Shown here: piece by piece, positions 33,947 to 41,434 of the stretch | Position numbering within the stretch: the stretch's first letter is position 1 | Layout: each line of letters opens with the position of its first letter | Origin: JAGVYF01 sp041650315 | GTDB lineage: Archaea; Nanobdellota; Nanobdellia; Woesearchaeales; JAGVYF01 | Length of the DNA stretch: 64,000 nt | Direction: 5' to 3' | Assembly: GCA_041650315.1 (NCBI GenBank) | Contig: JBAZLJ010000001.1 | Coordinates: 62,001-126,000 of the forward strand | Notes under the pieces: model-generated | Databases searched by the model: none | What the model saw: only the letters and a program-made list of their open reading frames with translations | Told to the model about the DNA's origin: nothing | Program-made: the position numbers and the translations under genes

Positions 33947-34061
33947 ACCACCTACCTCACGCTTTTTTATATAAAATTCTATTAATATATATTATTGTGG
34001 TGGGACTGCTGTGATGGAATGATAATGATAGAAAGAGAATAATAGAAAATAAGAAAGAAAA

Positions 34062-34078
34062 GTAAGCTTATTGCTTAC
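34062..34078 (-). terminator. Hairpin overlapping the pilin-like stop codon
   Basis: GTAAGC (34062-34067) / GCTTAC (34073-34078) forms a six-pair stem that includes the TAA of the pilin-like gene. On the minus strand it is followed by a T-rich run (TTTTCTTTCTTATTTT), the pattern of a terminator. Confidence 0.5.
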
Positions 34079-34436
34079 CTACCCATTGACATTTGTCTGT
34101 TGGACAATTAGCTTTTACTATTTGAGTTCCACATGTACTTGTTAATAGGGTGGCTTTACTTCCAATAGCTTTATCATAGGCCTCTAGAGCCGCAGTATTA
34201 GATTTATCTTTAACATACGCTGCTTGAGCCGCATCAATATCTTGGTAATACCTATCTAATGGAATACAGCTATACATTGTGACATCTTTAGTTTTTTCTA
34301 GACCAGTTCCACCAAGCGATGTTGTGAAAATACCCAGTCTGCCTGTGAATATGGCGACAATAACAACTAGTATGATTACGGCTATAGCAGCAATTATGAT
34401 TGTGCTGATAGAAAGTTCTTGAGCTTTTTTATTCAT
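34068..34436 (-). CDS. Pilin-like protein (KKA-QELS), possible major pilin
   Basis: A 122-residue protein, MNKKA-QELSISTIIIAAIAVIILVV, a textbook archaeal prepilin-type N-terminus, followed by an exterior domain with four Cys (SCIPL, TCGTQ, NCPTDKC). The start is ATG 34436 with GAGGTGAT six bases before it; a TTG two codons earlier is inside the spacing. It stands alone with its own promoter (minus-strand TATA tract near 34493-34505) and terminator, unlike the minor pilin-like genes at 5-15 kb. This suggests a separately expressed, perhaps major, subunit. Confidence 0.82.
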   Translation of the reverse strand: MNKKAQELSISTIIIAAIAVIILVVIVAIFTGRLGIFTTSLGGTGLEKTKDVTMYSCIPLDRYYQDIDAAQAAYVKDKSNTAALEAYDKAIGSKATLLTSTCGTQIVKANCPTDKCQWVGKQ

Positions 34437-34529
34437 TATCAAATCACCTCGAATATATCGACATTAATGTAATAGTAAATTATCAGTAGATATAATATAT
34501 AAAGGTTTTCATGGGTTCAATGCTTATTT

Positions 34530-34665
34530 TGGAGTAGCACTGGATAGTGGTGCTCATTTCGTTCGTTCTTATCCAGTACTTGCACTATTTAGTTAAGATT
34601 GTGTATTTTCAACAAGCACTGGACATTTGTCCTAGTGCACTGGACATTCGTGAGACTTATATACC
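34530..34665 (+). promoter_or_regulatory. dinD promoter with repeated GCACTGGACA operator blocks
   Basis: Upstream of dinD lie TGGAGTAGCACTGGA (34530-34544), an inverted ATCCAGT (34571-34577), TATTTTCAA-CA-AGCACTGGACA (34604-34625), an imperfect inverted TGTCCTAGTG (34628-34637), and GCACTGGACATT (34637-34648). Just after comes GTGAGACTTATA (34650-34661), which includes the TATA box. Three of these blocks recur in the same order upstream of the radA-associated gene at 62.5 kb (minus strand). A GAGGTGG ribosome site (34687-34693) precedes the ATG at 34699. Confidence 0.75.
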
Positions 34666-34698
34666 TGCAAAATTCGCATTTATCTTGAGGTGGTATCT

Positions 34699-35553
34699 AT
34701 GGATAAAAACATTATCATAAGACTTAACAAGACATTTGAGGATTACGTTCATAGAGAAGAAGGTATTGATTTCTGGTTTGCTAGAGAATTGCAGGTTCTT
34801 TTGGGTTATACAGAATGGCGTAAATTCTATGGCACGATAGAAAAAGCGAAAGAATCATGTAAAACTGCAGGATTTGATATTAATGACCATTTTGTCGGCG
34901 CCGCCAAAATGGTGGGGATTGGCTCTGAAACTAAAAGAGAGATTGAAGATATTAAACTCACAAGATACGCCTGTTATCTCATCGCTCAGAACGGCGATCC
35001 TCGGAAAGAGGAAATTGCGTTCGCACAGAGTTATTTCGCGATACAGACTCGTAAGCAGGAATTGATTGAGCAAAGAATTGCTTTCAGAGAAAGGATTGAA
35101 GCTAGGAATAAATTAACCAAATCTGAGACTGAGCTTTCCCAGTTGATATATGAGCGCGGGGTAGATGATGCAGGTTTTGCTAGAATAAGGAGCAAGGGCG
35201 ATGAAGCACTATTCGGCGGAAATGATACTAAACAGATGAAGATAAAACTGAATGTTCCTGAGAAAAGGCCATTAGCGGATTTCTTGCCTACTGTGACTAT
35301 TGCAGCTAAGAATTTCGCTACAGAAATCACTAACTTTAATGTTAAAAGGGATGATCTACAGGGAGAAACGATTATCACTGGTGAGCATGTCAAGAACAAT
35401 CAGGATATGCGCAATATTCTGGCTAAGAATAAGATTGTTCCCGAGAATCTTCCTCCTGCTGAGGATATCAAGAAACTTGAAAGAAAAGCAAAGAAAGACG
35501 AACAAAGGATTGCGAATGGTTCGTGTAGGAAAGAATTGACTCAAGGCTTATAG
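34699..35553 (+). CDS. dinD: DinD-like DNA-damage-inducible protein
   Basis: A 284-residue member of the DinD family, known in E. coli as a LexA-controlled gene whose product affects RecA filaments. Conserved features: the N-terminal KTFEDYVHREEGIDFWFARELQVLLGY, WRKFYGTIEKAKESC, the KREIEDIKLTRYACYLIAQNGDPRKEEIAFAQSYFA core, and the C-terminal LPTVTIAAKNFATEITN. The upstream region is built of repeated GCACTGGACA motifs shared with the radA locus, which fits damage control. It converges with and overlaps by six bases the tail of the wHTH regulator gene. DinD is common in bacteria, so bacterial origin is possible. Confidence 0.88.
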   Translation: MDKNIIIRLNKTFEDYVHREEGIDFWFARELQVLLGYTEWRKFYGTIEKAKESCKTAGFDINDHFVGAAKMVGIGSETKREIEDIKLTRYACYLIAQNGDPRKEEIAFAQSYFAIQTRKQELIEQRIAFRERIEARNKLTKSETELSQLIYERGVDDAGFARIRSKGDEALFGGNDTKQMKIKLNVPEKRPLADFLPTVTIAAKNFATEITNFNVKRDDLQGETIITGEHVKNNQDMRNILAKNKIVPENLPPAEDIKKLERKAKKDEQRIANGSCRKELTQGL

Positions 35554-35985
35554 TCCAAGCTTGCTGTCGATCTCGTCGGCTATGTTCTGGAGATTGTTCC
35601 AGGCGGATTCTGTGTCTCTCTTTAACTCGGAGATAAGTTCTTTCAGATTGTCAGAACGAAGCATGTATTTATTGCGGATGACTATGATGATTCCGGAGTC
35701 CATCAGTCTATTAATATGGTGTATGACTGTGCCTCTGCTTAAACTAGTGCGTTCTGCAATCTCGTCGGAACTCAACGGACTTCTCATCTTTCTCGCCTTT
35801 AGAAGTTCTATGAATACTCTGAAGCAAGAACTATCTTTATCTCTCAGTCCAAATAGACCTAAAGAAGAGCCGAACCATTGAAGCTCTTTATTGACGTCTG
35901 AAACTCTTGGCTTGTGCATAGTTATTATAGTGATCTTATGCTCTACAAAGGATTCGTTTGCCGGTATGTGACGTCTGATTATCAT
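35548..35985 (-). CDS. Winged-helix transcriptional regulator upstream of heat-shock genes
   Basis: About 145 residues with a wHTH at roughly 50-110: SSCFRVFIELLKARKMRSPL, SSDEIAERTSLSRGTVIHHINRLMDSGII, then a wing (RNKYML) and a C-terminal helix likely for dimerisation. I place the start at ATG 35985, some 17 bases downstream of the site predicted from the minus-strand TATA box (about 36025-36033); a later ATG at 35919 is possible. It is divergent from grpE-DUF3467-dnaK and tail-to-tail with dinD, so it is a candidate controller of either, most simply a heat-shock repressor like Phr. That role is inferred. Confidence 0.8.
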   Translation of the reverse strand: MIIRRHIPANESFVEHKITIITMHKPRVSDVNKELQWFGSSLGLFGLRDKDSSCFRVFIELLKARKMRSPLSSDEIAERTSLSRGTVIHHINRLMDSGIIIVIRNKYMLRSDNLKELISELKRDTESAWNNLQNIADEIDSKLGL

Positions 35986-36048
35986 TGTTTTATGGTTTGT
36001 TCTTCGATATAAGGGGGAAAGGCTATATAAAAACCTTTTCAGAAACAT

Positions 36049-36111
36049 TTATATACCAGATGTACATTACAGATAAACATGGTTGAGCTAAGCTCAACAA
36101 AAGGTGTCTAA
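36049..36111 (+). promoter_or_regulatory. grpE-dnaK operon promoter with palindrome at the start site
   Basis: TATA box TTTATATA (36049-36056) predicts a start near 36079-36083. The inverted repeat GTTGAGCTAAGCTCAAC (36082-36098, eight-base arms, one-base centre) begins right there, so it could be an operator or a 5' hairpin. A ten-codon frame from ATG 36079 to TAA 36109-36111 ends just before the grpE ATG. The divergent regulator promoter (TATATAAAA, 36025-36033, minus strand) is only about 20 bases away. Confidence 0.6.
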
Positions 36112-36112
36112 A

Positions 36113-36649
36113 ATGATGAAACCAAAAACCGAGCAAAACGCGAAAGTTGAAGCTAAAGTTGAATCAAAAGACATTGAATCTATGAAGAAAGAAGTAGAGA
36201 TATTGACAAAAAAGCTTGAAGAAAGCGATAAATTCGGCCAGGATATGCTTTGCCAAGCGCAAAGGCTTCAGGCAGAATTCGAAAATTACAAGAAAAGGAG
36301 CGATAAAGACAGAAGTTCTATGATTTGCAATGCTTCCAAAGAAGTAATCGAATCTATAATCCCAGTACTTGACAGTTTCCAGCTTGCGTTAAAAAACACC
36401 TCCAATGAGCAAGAATTTGTGAAAGGCGTAGAAATGATCTATGGTCAATTGTATAGTATGTTACAGGCGAAAGGCTTGAGAAAAATCGAAGCGGTGAACC
36501 TGAAATTCGATCCGTACAAGCATGAGGCTTTGTTAGCTGTTCCAAGCGATAAAGCGCCAGAGATAGTGATTGAAGAATTGCTTCCTGGATATATGCTCAA
36601 CGATGTGATAATCAGGCACAGCAAAGTCAAAGTCAGCAAGGGTAAATAA
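36113..36649 (+). CDS. grpE: GrpE nucleotide exchange factor
   Basis: Releases ADP from DnaK. 178 residues: a Lys/Glu-rich N-terminus, the long coiled-coil helix (EVEILTKKLEESDKFGQDML...LQAEFENYKKRSDKDRSS), IIPVLDSFQLAL, and the C-terminal beta domain with FDPYKHEALLAVPSDKAPE and LPGYMLNDVIIRHSKVKVSKG. All are family signatures. The ATG at 36113 follows an AAGGTG ribosome site by about six bases. First gene of the hsp70 operon. As in other mesophilic archaea, this system is of bacterial origin. Confidence 0.95.
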   Translation: MMKPKTEQNAKVEAKVESKDIESMKKEVEILTKKLEESDKFGQDMLCQAQRLQAEFENYKKRSDKDRSSMICNASKEVIESIIPVLDSFQLALKNTSNEQEFVKGVEMIYGQLYSMLQAKGLRKIEAVNLKFDPYKHEALLAVPSDKAPEIVIEELLPGYMLNDVIIRHSKVKVSKGK

Positions 36650-36668
36650 AAATAACGAGGCAGAAAAT

Positions 36669-37040
36669 ATGACAGATGAAAAAAAGATCAATTTCAGCAT
36701 AAATGAAGGGGATTCGTTTTTTTCCCACGAATTATCAGTAGTCTTCAATCCTACTCAGTTCATTTTGGATTTCAAGAATGTGACTCCAAGGATGGATGTG
36801 AGGAGCAAAGATGGCACTGTGATCAATATCAAACATAACGTGGTACTGGTAGATCCTTATCACGCGAAAAGAATCATCGAAGCATTGTCTTCAGTTGTTG
36901 CGAAATACGAGCAGGATTACGGCAAGATTGAGAAGCCTAAAGCTTTAGCGAAACTTGAGAAAAAGACAACTGCAGAAGTTAAAAAGTCAAAATTAGCAAA
37001 TGAAAAAACTGTTGGCATAAGACCAACATATTTGGGTTAA
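36669..37040 (+). CDS. DUF3467 family protein inside the hsp70 operon
   Basis: A 123-residue protein with the DUF3467 pattern: ELSVVFNPTQFILDFKNVTPRMD, then VLVDPYHAKRIIEALSSVVAKYEQDYGKIE. The C-terminus is Lys-rich and low in complexity (KKTTAEVKKSKLANEK). It lies 19 bases after grpE and 23 before dnaK, on the same transcript. Its position suggests a chaperone-linked role, but the family has no established function. Confidence 0.85.
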   Translation: MTDEKKINFSINEGDSFFSHELSVVFNPTQFILDFKNVTPRMDVRSKDGTVINIKHNVVLVDPYHAKRIIEALSSVVAKYEQDYGKIEKPKALAKLEKKTTAEVKKSKLANEKTVGIRPTYLG

Positions 37041-37063
37041 AAACCTTTACGGAGGGATGTAAA

Positions 37064-38971
37064 ATGGCAAAAATATTAGGTATTGATTTAGGAACAAGCA
37101 ATTCAGCGGCAGCTGTGCTAGAGGCAGGCAAACCGAAGATAGTCCCTAGCGCGGAAGGTATGAGTTTATACGGCAAATCTTTCCCGAGCGTAGTTGCGTT
37201 CACAAACGACGGGCTTGTGTTAGTCGGTGAACCTGCTAGAAGGCAGGCTGTAGTGAATCCGAAGAACACAATAATGGCTGCGAAAAGGAAGATGGGCACA
37301 AATTTCAAGTACCATATCAACGGCAAAGATTATACTCCACAGCAGATCTCTGCATTCATCTTGCAGAAGATCAAGAAAGACGCAGAAGCGTTTTTAGGAG
37401 AACCTATAACAAAAGCAGTCATCACAGTTCCTGCTTATTTCGATGACAATCAAAGGCAGGCAACTAAAGATGCAGGAGCTATTGCAGGATTAGAAGTAGT
37501 GCGTATAGTGAACGAGCCAACTTCAGCTTCATTGGCGTACGGCCTTGACAAGCAGAAAAAAGAGCAGAAGATTTTGGTCTTCGATCTTGGCGGCGGTACA
37601 TTAGATGTCACTATCATGGAATTCGGCGATGGCGTATTCGAAGTCAAATCCACATCAGGAGACACCCAATTGGGCGGAACTGACATGGACAATGCTTTGA
37701 TAAATTTCATAACTAAAAAATTCAAGGATGAGAACGGAATCGACCTGAACGAAGACGATGCGGCTATCCAAAGGATAAGGGAAGCAGCAGAGAAAGCTAA
37801 GATCGAGCTGTCGACAACTATGCAGACAGAGTTAAATCTGCCTTTCATAACCGCGACAAGCAAAGGTCCAAAGCATCTCAACATGACTCTGACAAGAGCT
37901 AAATTGGAAGAGATAATCGCTCCAATCATAGAGAGATGTCATAAACCTCTTGAGCAGGCTATGTCTGACGCTAAATTGAGCAAGAAAGATATCAGCAAAT
38001 TGATTCTAGTTGGTGGTCCTACAAGGATGCCAATTGTACAGAAATTGCTTGAGAAAGAGTTCGGCGACAAAGTTGAGAGAAGCGTTGATCCAATGGAATG
38101 TGTAGCTGCAGGAGCTGCGATCCAAGCTGGCGTTCTTGCTGGCGAAGTTAAAGACGTTTTACTTTTAGATGTCACACCTTTGAGTTTGGGTATTGAGACA
38201 TTGGGCGGAGTGTTCACTAAGCTTATTGAAAGGAATACAACCATTCCAGTGAAGAAGTCTCAGATATTCTCAACCGCTGCAGACAATCAACCAGCTGTAA
38301 GCATCCACGTCTTGCAAGGCGAGCGTGCGATGGCTCCAGACAACAAGACTTTAGGCAGATTCGATTTAGTCGGATTACCGCCTGCGCCAAGAGGTATACC
38401 TCAGATTGAAGTATCCTTTGATATTGACGCGAACGGAATCGTCCATGTATCTGCTAAGGATTTAGGAACTGGTAAAGAGCAGTCCATCAAAATCACTTCA
38501 TCTCAGAAATTGAATGAAGCTGAAGTTGAAAGGATGAGGAAAGAAGCTGAGAAGTTCGCTGATTCCGACAAGAAACGCAAGGAAGACATCGATACCTTGA
38601 ACCAAGCGGATGCTTTAGTTTATTCCGCGGATAAAACTTTGAAAGATTTCGAAGGCAAAGTGGATCAGGCTAAACTTGATGCTGTGAAGAAAGAGATCGA
38701 GGAGCTTAAGAAATTGCTTGAGCCTCATGATAAGAATAGCGAAGCAATCAAAGCTAAACTTGATTCGGTTAACAAACTGATGCAAGAAGCTGCGACTGAG
38801 CTTTATCAGAAAGCCGGTCCTCAAGCTGGCGCTGAAGGCGCTTCGCAGGATTCATGCGGCCCTGAATGCAACGCGAAACCTAAATCTTCAGGCAAGAAGA
38901 AGAAAGCTTCTGCTTCAGAAGATGAAGAAAATGTAGTGGACGCGGATTTCAAAGTCAAGGACGAGAAATAA
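37064..38971 (+). CDS. dnaK: Hsp70 chaperone DnaK
   Basis: ATP-driven chaperone. 635 residues in the usual order: nucleotide-binding domain opening LGIDLGTSNSAAAV, phosphate loops FDLGGGTLDVTIMEF and LVGGPTRMPIVQ, the linker VLLLDVTPLSLGIETLGG, the substrate domain (FDIDANGIVHVSAKDLGTGKEQ) and a helical lid to about 580. The C-terminal tail is acidic/Lys-rich with a Cys pair (DSCGPECNA). A GGAGGGATG ribosome site precedes the ATG. The first motif reads GTSNS instead of the common GTTNS. Confidence 0.97.
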   Translation: MAKILGIDLGTSNSAAAVLEAGKPKIVPSAEGMSLYGKSFPSVVAFTNDGLVLVGEPARRQAVVNPKNTIMAAKRKMGTNFKYHINGKDYTPQQISAFILQKIKKDAEAFLGEPITKAVITVPAYFDDNQRQATKDAGAIAGLEVVRIVNEPTSASLAYGLDKQKKEQKILVFDLGGGTLDVTIMEFGDGVFEVKSTSGDTQLGGTDMDNALINFITKKFKDENGIDLNEDDAAIQRIREAAEKAKIELSTTMQTELNLPFITATSKGPKHLNMTLTRAKLEEIIAPIIERCHKPLEQAMSDAKLSKKDISKLILVGGPTRMPIVQKLLEKEFGDKVERSVDPMECVAAGAAIQAGVLAGEVKDVLLLDVTPLSLGIETLGGVFTKLIERNTTIPVKKSQIFSTAADNQPAVSIHVLQGERAMAPDNKTLGRFDLVGLPPAPRGIPQIEVSFDIDANGIVHVSAKDLGTGKEQSIKITSSQKLNEAEVERMRKEAEKFADSDKKRKEDIDTLNQADALVYSADKTLKDFEGKVDQAKLDAVKKEIEELKKLLEPHDKNSEAIKAKLDSVNKLMQEAATELYQKAGPQAGAEGASQDSCGPECNAKPKSSGKKKKASASEDEENVVDADFKVKDEK

Positions 38972-38982
38972 ATAGTTTCCGT

Positions 38983-39010
38983 GGTTAGTTTTTTATACTA
39001 ACCTTTTTTA
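38983..39010 (+). terminator. dnaK terminator hairpin overlapping dnaJ promoter
   Basis: GGTTAG (38983-38988) / CTAACC (38998-39003) form a stem followed by TTTTTTA, a terminator pattern after dnaK. The loop TTTTTTATA is also a reasonable TATA box about 28 bases before the dnaJ ATG at 39022, so the same element may end one transcript and start the next. Confidence 0.5.
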
Positions 39011-39021
39011 TTTTATATAAA

Positions 39022-40125
39022 ATGGCAAAGGACTATTACAATACTTTGGGCGTTGGGAAGAATTCTTCTAAAGAGGAGATTAAGAAAGCTTACAAGAATC
39101 TCGCGAAGAAGTATCATCCTGATGTTAATAAAGAAGCTAATGCTACTGATAAGTTCAAAGAAGTGAATGAAGCGGCTTCTGTTCTTTTAGATGATAAGAA
39201 GAAGCAGCAGTATGACCAGTTCGGGACTACTGATTCTAACATGGGTCAAGGTTTCGGCGGGTTCGAAGGCTTTGAGCAAGGGTTTGGCGGATTCGAATTC
39301 GATCTGGGCGATATGTTCGGAGATATTTTCGGACGTTCTAGGAAGCGTTCAAGAAGTCGCGGAGTGCGCGGAAATGATCTTGAATATGGCCTTGAGATCT
39401 CACTTGAAGATGCTGCTTTCGGTTCTTCAGTCAATCTGGATTTGCCGCGTATGGAAACTTGCTCTAAATGTAATGGTACTGGCGCTAAATCTTCAGATGA
39501 TATTGTTAATTGTCCTGCTTGCAATGGTTCCGGCGCAATACGCCGCGATATGAGGACACCTTTTGGAACTTTTTCTCAGACGTCTACATGTTCTGAATGC
39601 GGCGGTGAAGGGAAGACTATCCGTAGGGAATGCCCCGAATGCGGCGGTAATGGACGTGTACGTAAAGTTCGTAAGATTGAAGTTAAGATTCCTGCGGGCA
39701 TCGATCAAGGTTCATCTCTTCGTGTATCTGGCGAAGGAGAAGCTGGTGTTAATGGTGGTCCTAACGGCGATTTATATGTTACTATTACTTTGAAGAAGCA
39801 CAAAATCTTTTCTCGCAAAGGTTTAGATATTTCTATGGAAATGCCTATTACATTTGCTCAGGCTGTGTTCGGCGCTTCTGTTGAAGTTCCTACACTTAAG
39901 GGCAAAGCTGATCTGAAGATTCCTGCTGGTACGCAGTGTAATACCATCTTCAAGATGAAAGAGCATGGGATACCATCTTTAGATGGCTATTCAATCGGTT
40001 CGGAGAATGTGAAAGTGATTGTCGACGTGCCTGAGAAGCTTTCTGCTAAGCAGAAGGAGTTGCTTAAGGAGTTCGATAAGACGTTGGACAAGAAAAAAGG
40101 TTTCTTTGAGAGTGTGTTTAGTTAA
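39022..40125 (+). CDS. dnaJ: Hsp40 co-chaperone DnaJ
   Basis: Stimulates DnaK ATP hydrolysis and delivers clients. 367 residues: J domain with KKYHPDVNK (HPD motif), a Gly/Phe-rich linker (GFGGFEGFEQGFGGFEF), the zinc-finger domain with four CxxCxGxG-type repeats (CSKCNGTG, CPACNGSG, CSECGGEG, CPECGGNG), and the C-terminal client-binding domain. It appears to have its own promoter and no ribosome binding site (TATAAAATGG at the start), so it is likely leaderless. Confidence 0.97.
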   Translation: MAKDYYNTLGVGKNSSKEEIKKAYKNLAKKYHPDVNKEANATDKFKEVNEAASVLLDDKKKQQYDQFGTTDSNMGQGFGGFEGFEQGFGGFEFDLGDMFGDIFGRSRKRSRSRGVRGNDLEYGLEISLEDAAFGSSVNLDLPRMETCSKCNGTGAKSSDDIVNCPACNGSGAIRRDMRTPFGTFSQTSTCSECGGEGKTIRRECPECGGNGRVRKVRKIEVKIPAGIDQGSSLRVSGEGEAGVNGGPNGDLYVTITLKKHKIFSRKGLDISMEMPITFAQAVFGASVEVPTLKGKADLKIPAGTQCNTIFKMKEHGIPSLDGYSIGSENVKVIVDVPEKLSAKQKELLKEFDKTLDKKKGFFESVFS

Positions 40126-40137
40126 ATTATATATAAT

Positions 40138-40302
40138 ATGACAAACAAATATATAACTGGAAAAAGAAAGATAGAGCAGACATTAGAAAAATCATGCGGA
40201 AGACCTACTTCTGACCAAGCTGATTTTAGAGATAAAGGATATATTAAATTAGGATATTCAAATCCTCTAAAAAAGGTAAATAAAATCATTAAGAACAATT
40301 AA
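40138..40302 (+). CDS. Small hypothetical ORF, 54 residues, in AT-rich island
   Basis: Starts 12 bases after dnaJ. The product is basic (TGKRKIEQTLEKSCGRP, ending KKVNKIIKNN) with no membrane helix. The ATATAATATG start region has no clear ribosome site. Codon use is very AT-biased, like the following metalloprotease gene and unlike dnaJ. It converges with the protease gene. Low confidence as a real gene. Confidence 0.3.
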   Translation: MTNKYITGKRKIEQTLEKSCGRPTSDQADFRDKGYIKLGYSNPLKKVNKIIKNN

Positions 40303-40309
40303 TTTTAAA

Positions 40310-41095
40310 TTAGTATTCTCCGAATATTAAAAATAGAATTAATATGAGATTAAATGGGATTATATTCAAATATGCTAACGGATTAATAACATATGCAACT
40401 TTAATAAACTCTTTCAAATTATAATCTAAAGTACTATCATTATCATATGGATACATAATACTTTTAGAATTTGAATTATGATAGAATCCCATACTATGCA
40501 ATGTTTCATGTATAATTGTATTTTCATTAGAAGCAGTTGACAATCTAATCTTATTCCAAATGACAATTATTGCCGAAATTCCCCACATGCCGGATTCAGA
40601 TTCAGCTATCGTAGATCTACCACTAAATATAATTCCATCATTATTTTTAAATGGCTCATTGCATGTATAACTAATCCCCCCTACTAAAAGTGCAAAAGGA
40701 TATCCTAAACGGACAAATTGAACATACGTATTTTTGGAGATATGGTCTAATGATGATTTTAGATTAAGATTATCATTACATGAGGAATCAACATCATAAA
40801 AATAGAGTGGTCTTGGATTCCCTAAACTTGCGATTATAGGAAATTGCATATCTGAATGTAAAAAATATAAATAGATTGGGGAAATAAAAATAGAAATAAT
40901 TATTATAAAAATTAAAGTTGAAAATATTTCTTGATTTTTTTCGGATAATTGATTCCATGGTATGGTTAATTTTTGAAATTCTTGGGGTTTAATATTTTTA
41001 TTAAAATCATAATTATTACAACTTTTCTCGTGTAGTTCAGCTCCTTTTTTAAATTGGAAAATTTTGCCACAATGTTCACATTGCCATTTTGCCAT
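40310..41095 (-). CDS. Membrane zinc metalloprotease with N-terminal zinc finger (matrixin-like)
   Basis: 261 residues. The N-terminus is a C2H2-type finger (WQCEHCGKIFQFKKGAELHEKSC), followed by a membrane helix at about 58-80, an exterior domain with the metzincin zinc site HETLHSMGFYH (about 200-210) and the Met-turn SIMYP, and a C-terminal hydrophobic helix near 240-258. Such zincins cut proteins or peptides outside the membrane; the finger would face the cytoplasm. Codon use is much more AT-rich than the neighbours, suggesting recent acquisition or relaxed selection. It ends eight bases from the small ORF on the other strand. Confidence 0.8.
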   Translation of the reverse strand: MAKWQCEHCGKIFQFKKGAELHEKSCNNYDFNKNIKPQEFQKLTIPWNQLSEKNQEIFSTLIFIIIISIFISPIYLYFLHSDMQFPIIASLGNPRPLYFYDVDSSCNDNLNLKSSLDHISKNTYVQFVRLGYPFALLVGGISYTCNEPFKNNDGIIFSGRSTIAESESGMWGISAIIVIWNKIRLSTASNENTIIHETLHSMGFYHNSNSKSIMYPYDNDSTLDYNLKEFIKVAYVINPLAYLNIIPFNLILILFLIFGEY

Positions 41096-41138
41096 AATCT
41101 TCTTCTAGAATCTAGTTATTTAAATCTTACTATAGTTG

Positions 41139-41345
41139 TTATCGTCTAACACCCATCATTGATCTAGCCCAACATTTACTGCATTTTCCTTTTCCTTTTA
41201 GAATAGGGGCATTACCACAGGCACATATTGGATTAGCTATTTCATGACAAGTAGTAGATAATGCAATTACAAAATGTGTGCCACAATTATTACAGAATTT
41301 TGCACCTTGTCTATTCTCTGTACCACAATTTCCGCATTTAATCAT
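41139..41345 (-). CDS. Small zinc-ribbon protein
   Basis: 68 residues with a double zinc-ribbon pattern: CGNCGTENRQGAKFCNNCGT at the N-terminus and CACGNAP...KCSKCW near the C-terminus. No other domain is present. It shares the AT-rich composition of the protease gene 43 bases downstream and may be cotranscribed with it (minus strand). The function is unknown. Confidence 0.65.
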   Translation of the reverse strand: MIKCGNCGTENRQGAKFCNNCGTHFVIALSTTCHEIANPICACGNAPILKGKGKCSKCWARSMMGVRR

Positions 41346-41434
41346 TATTTATTCCTCGATATCTATAAATCGGGAACTTATTTAAAAACTTTTGGATTGA
41401 ATACGGATGGACAAAGTATTACTTTTTCAATGAA

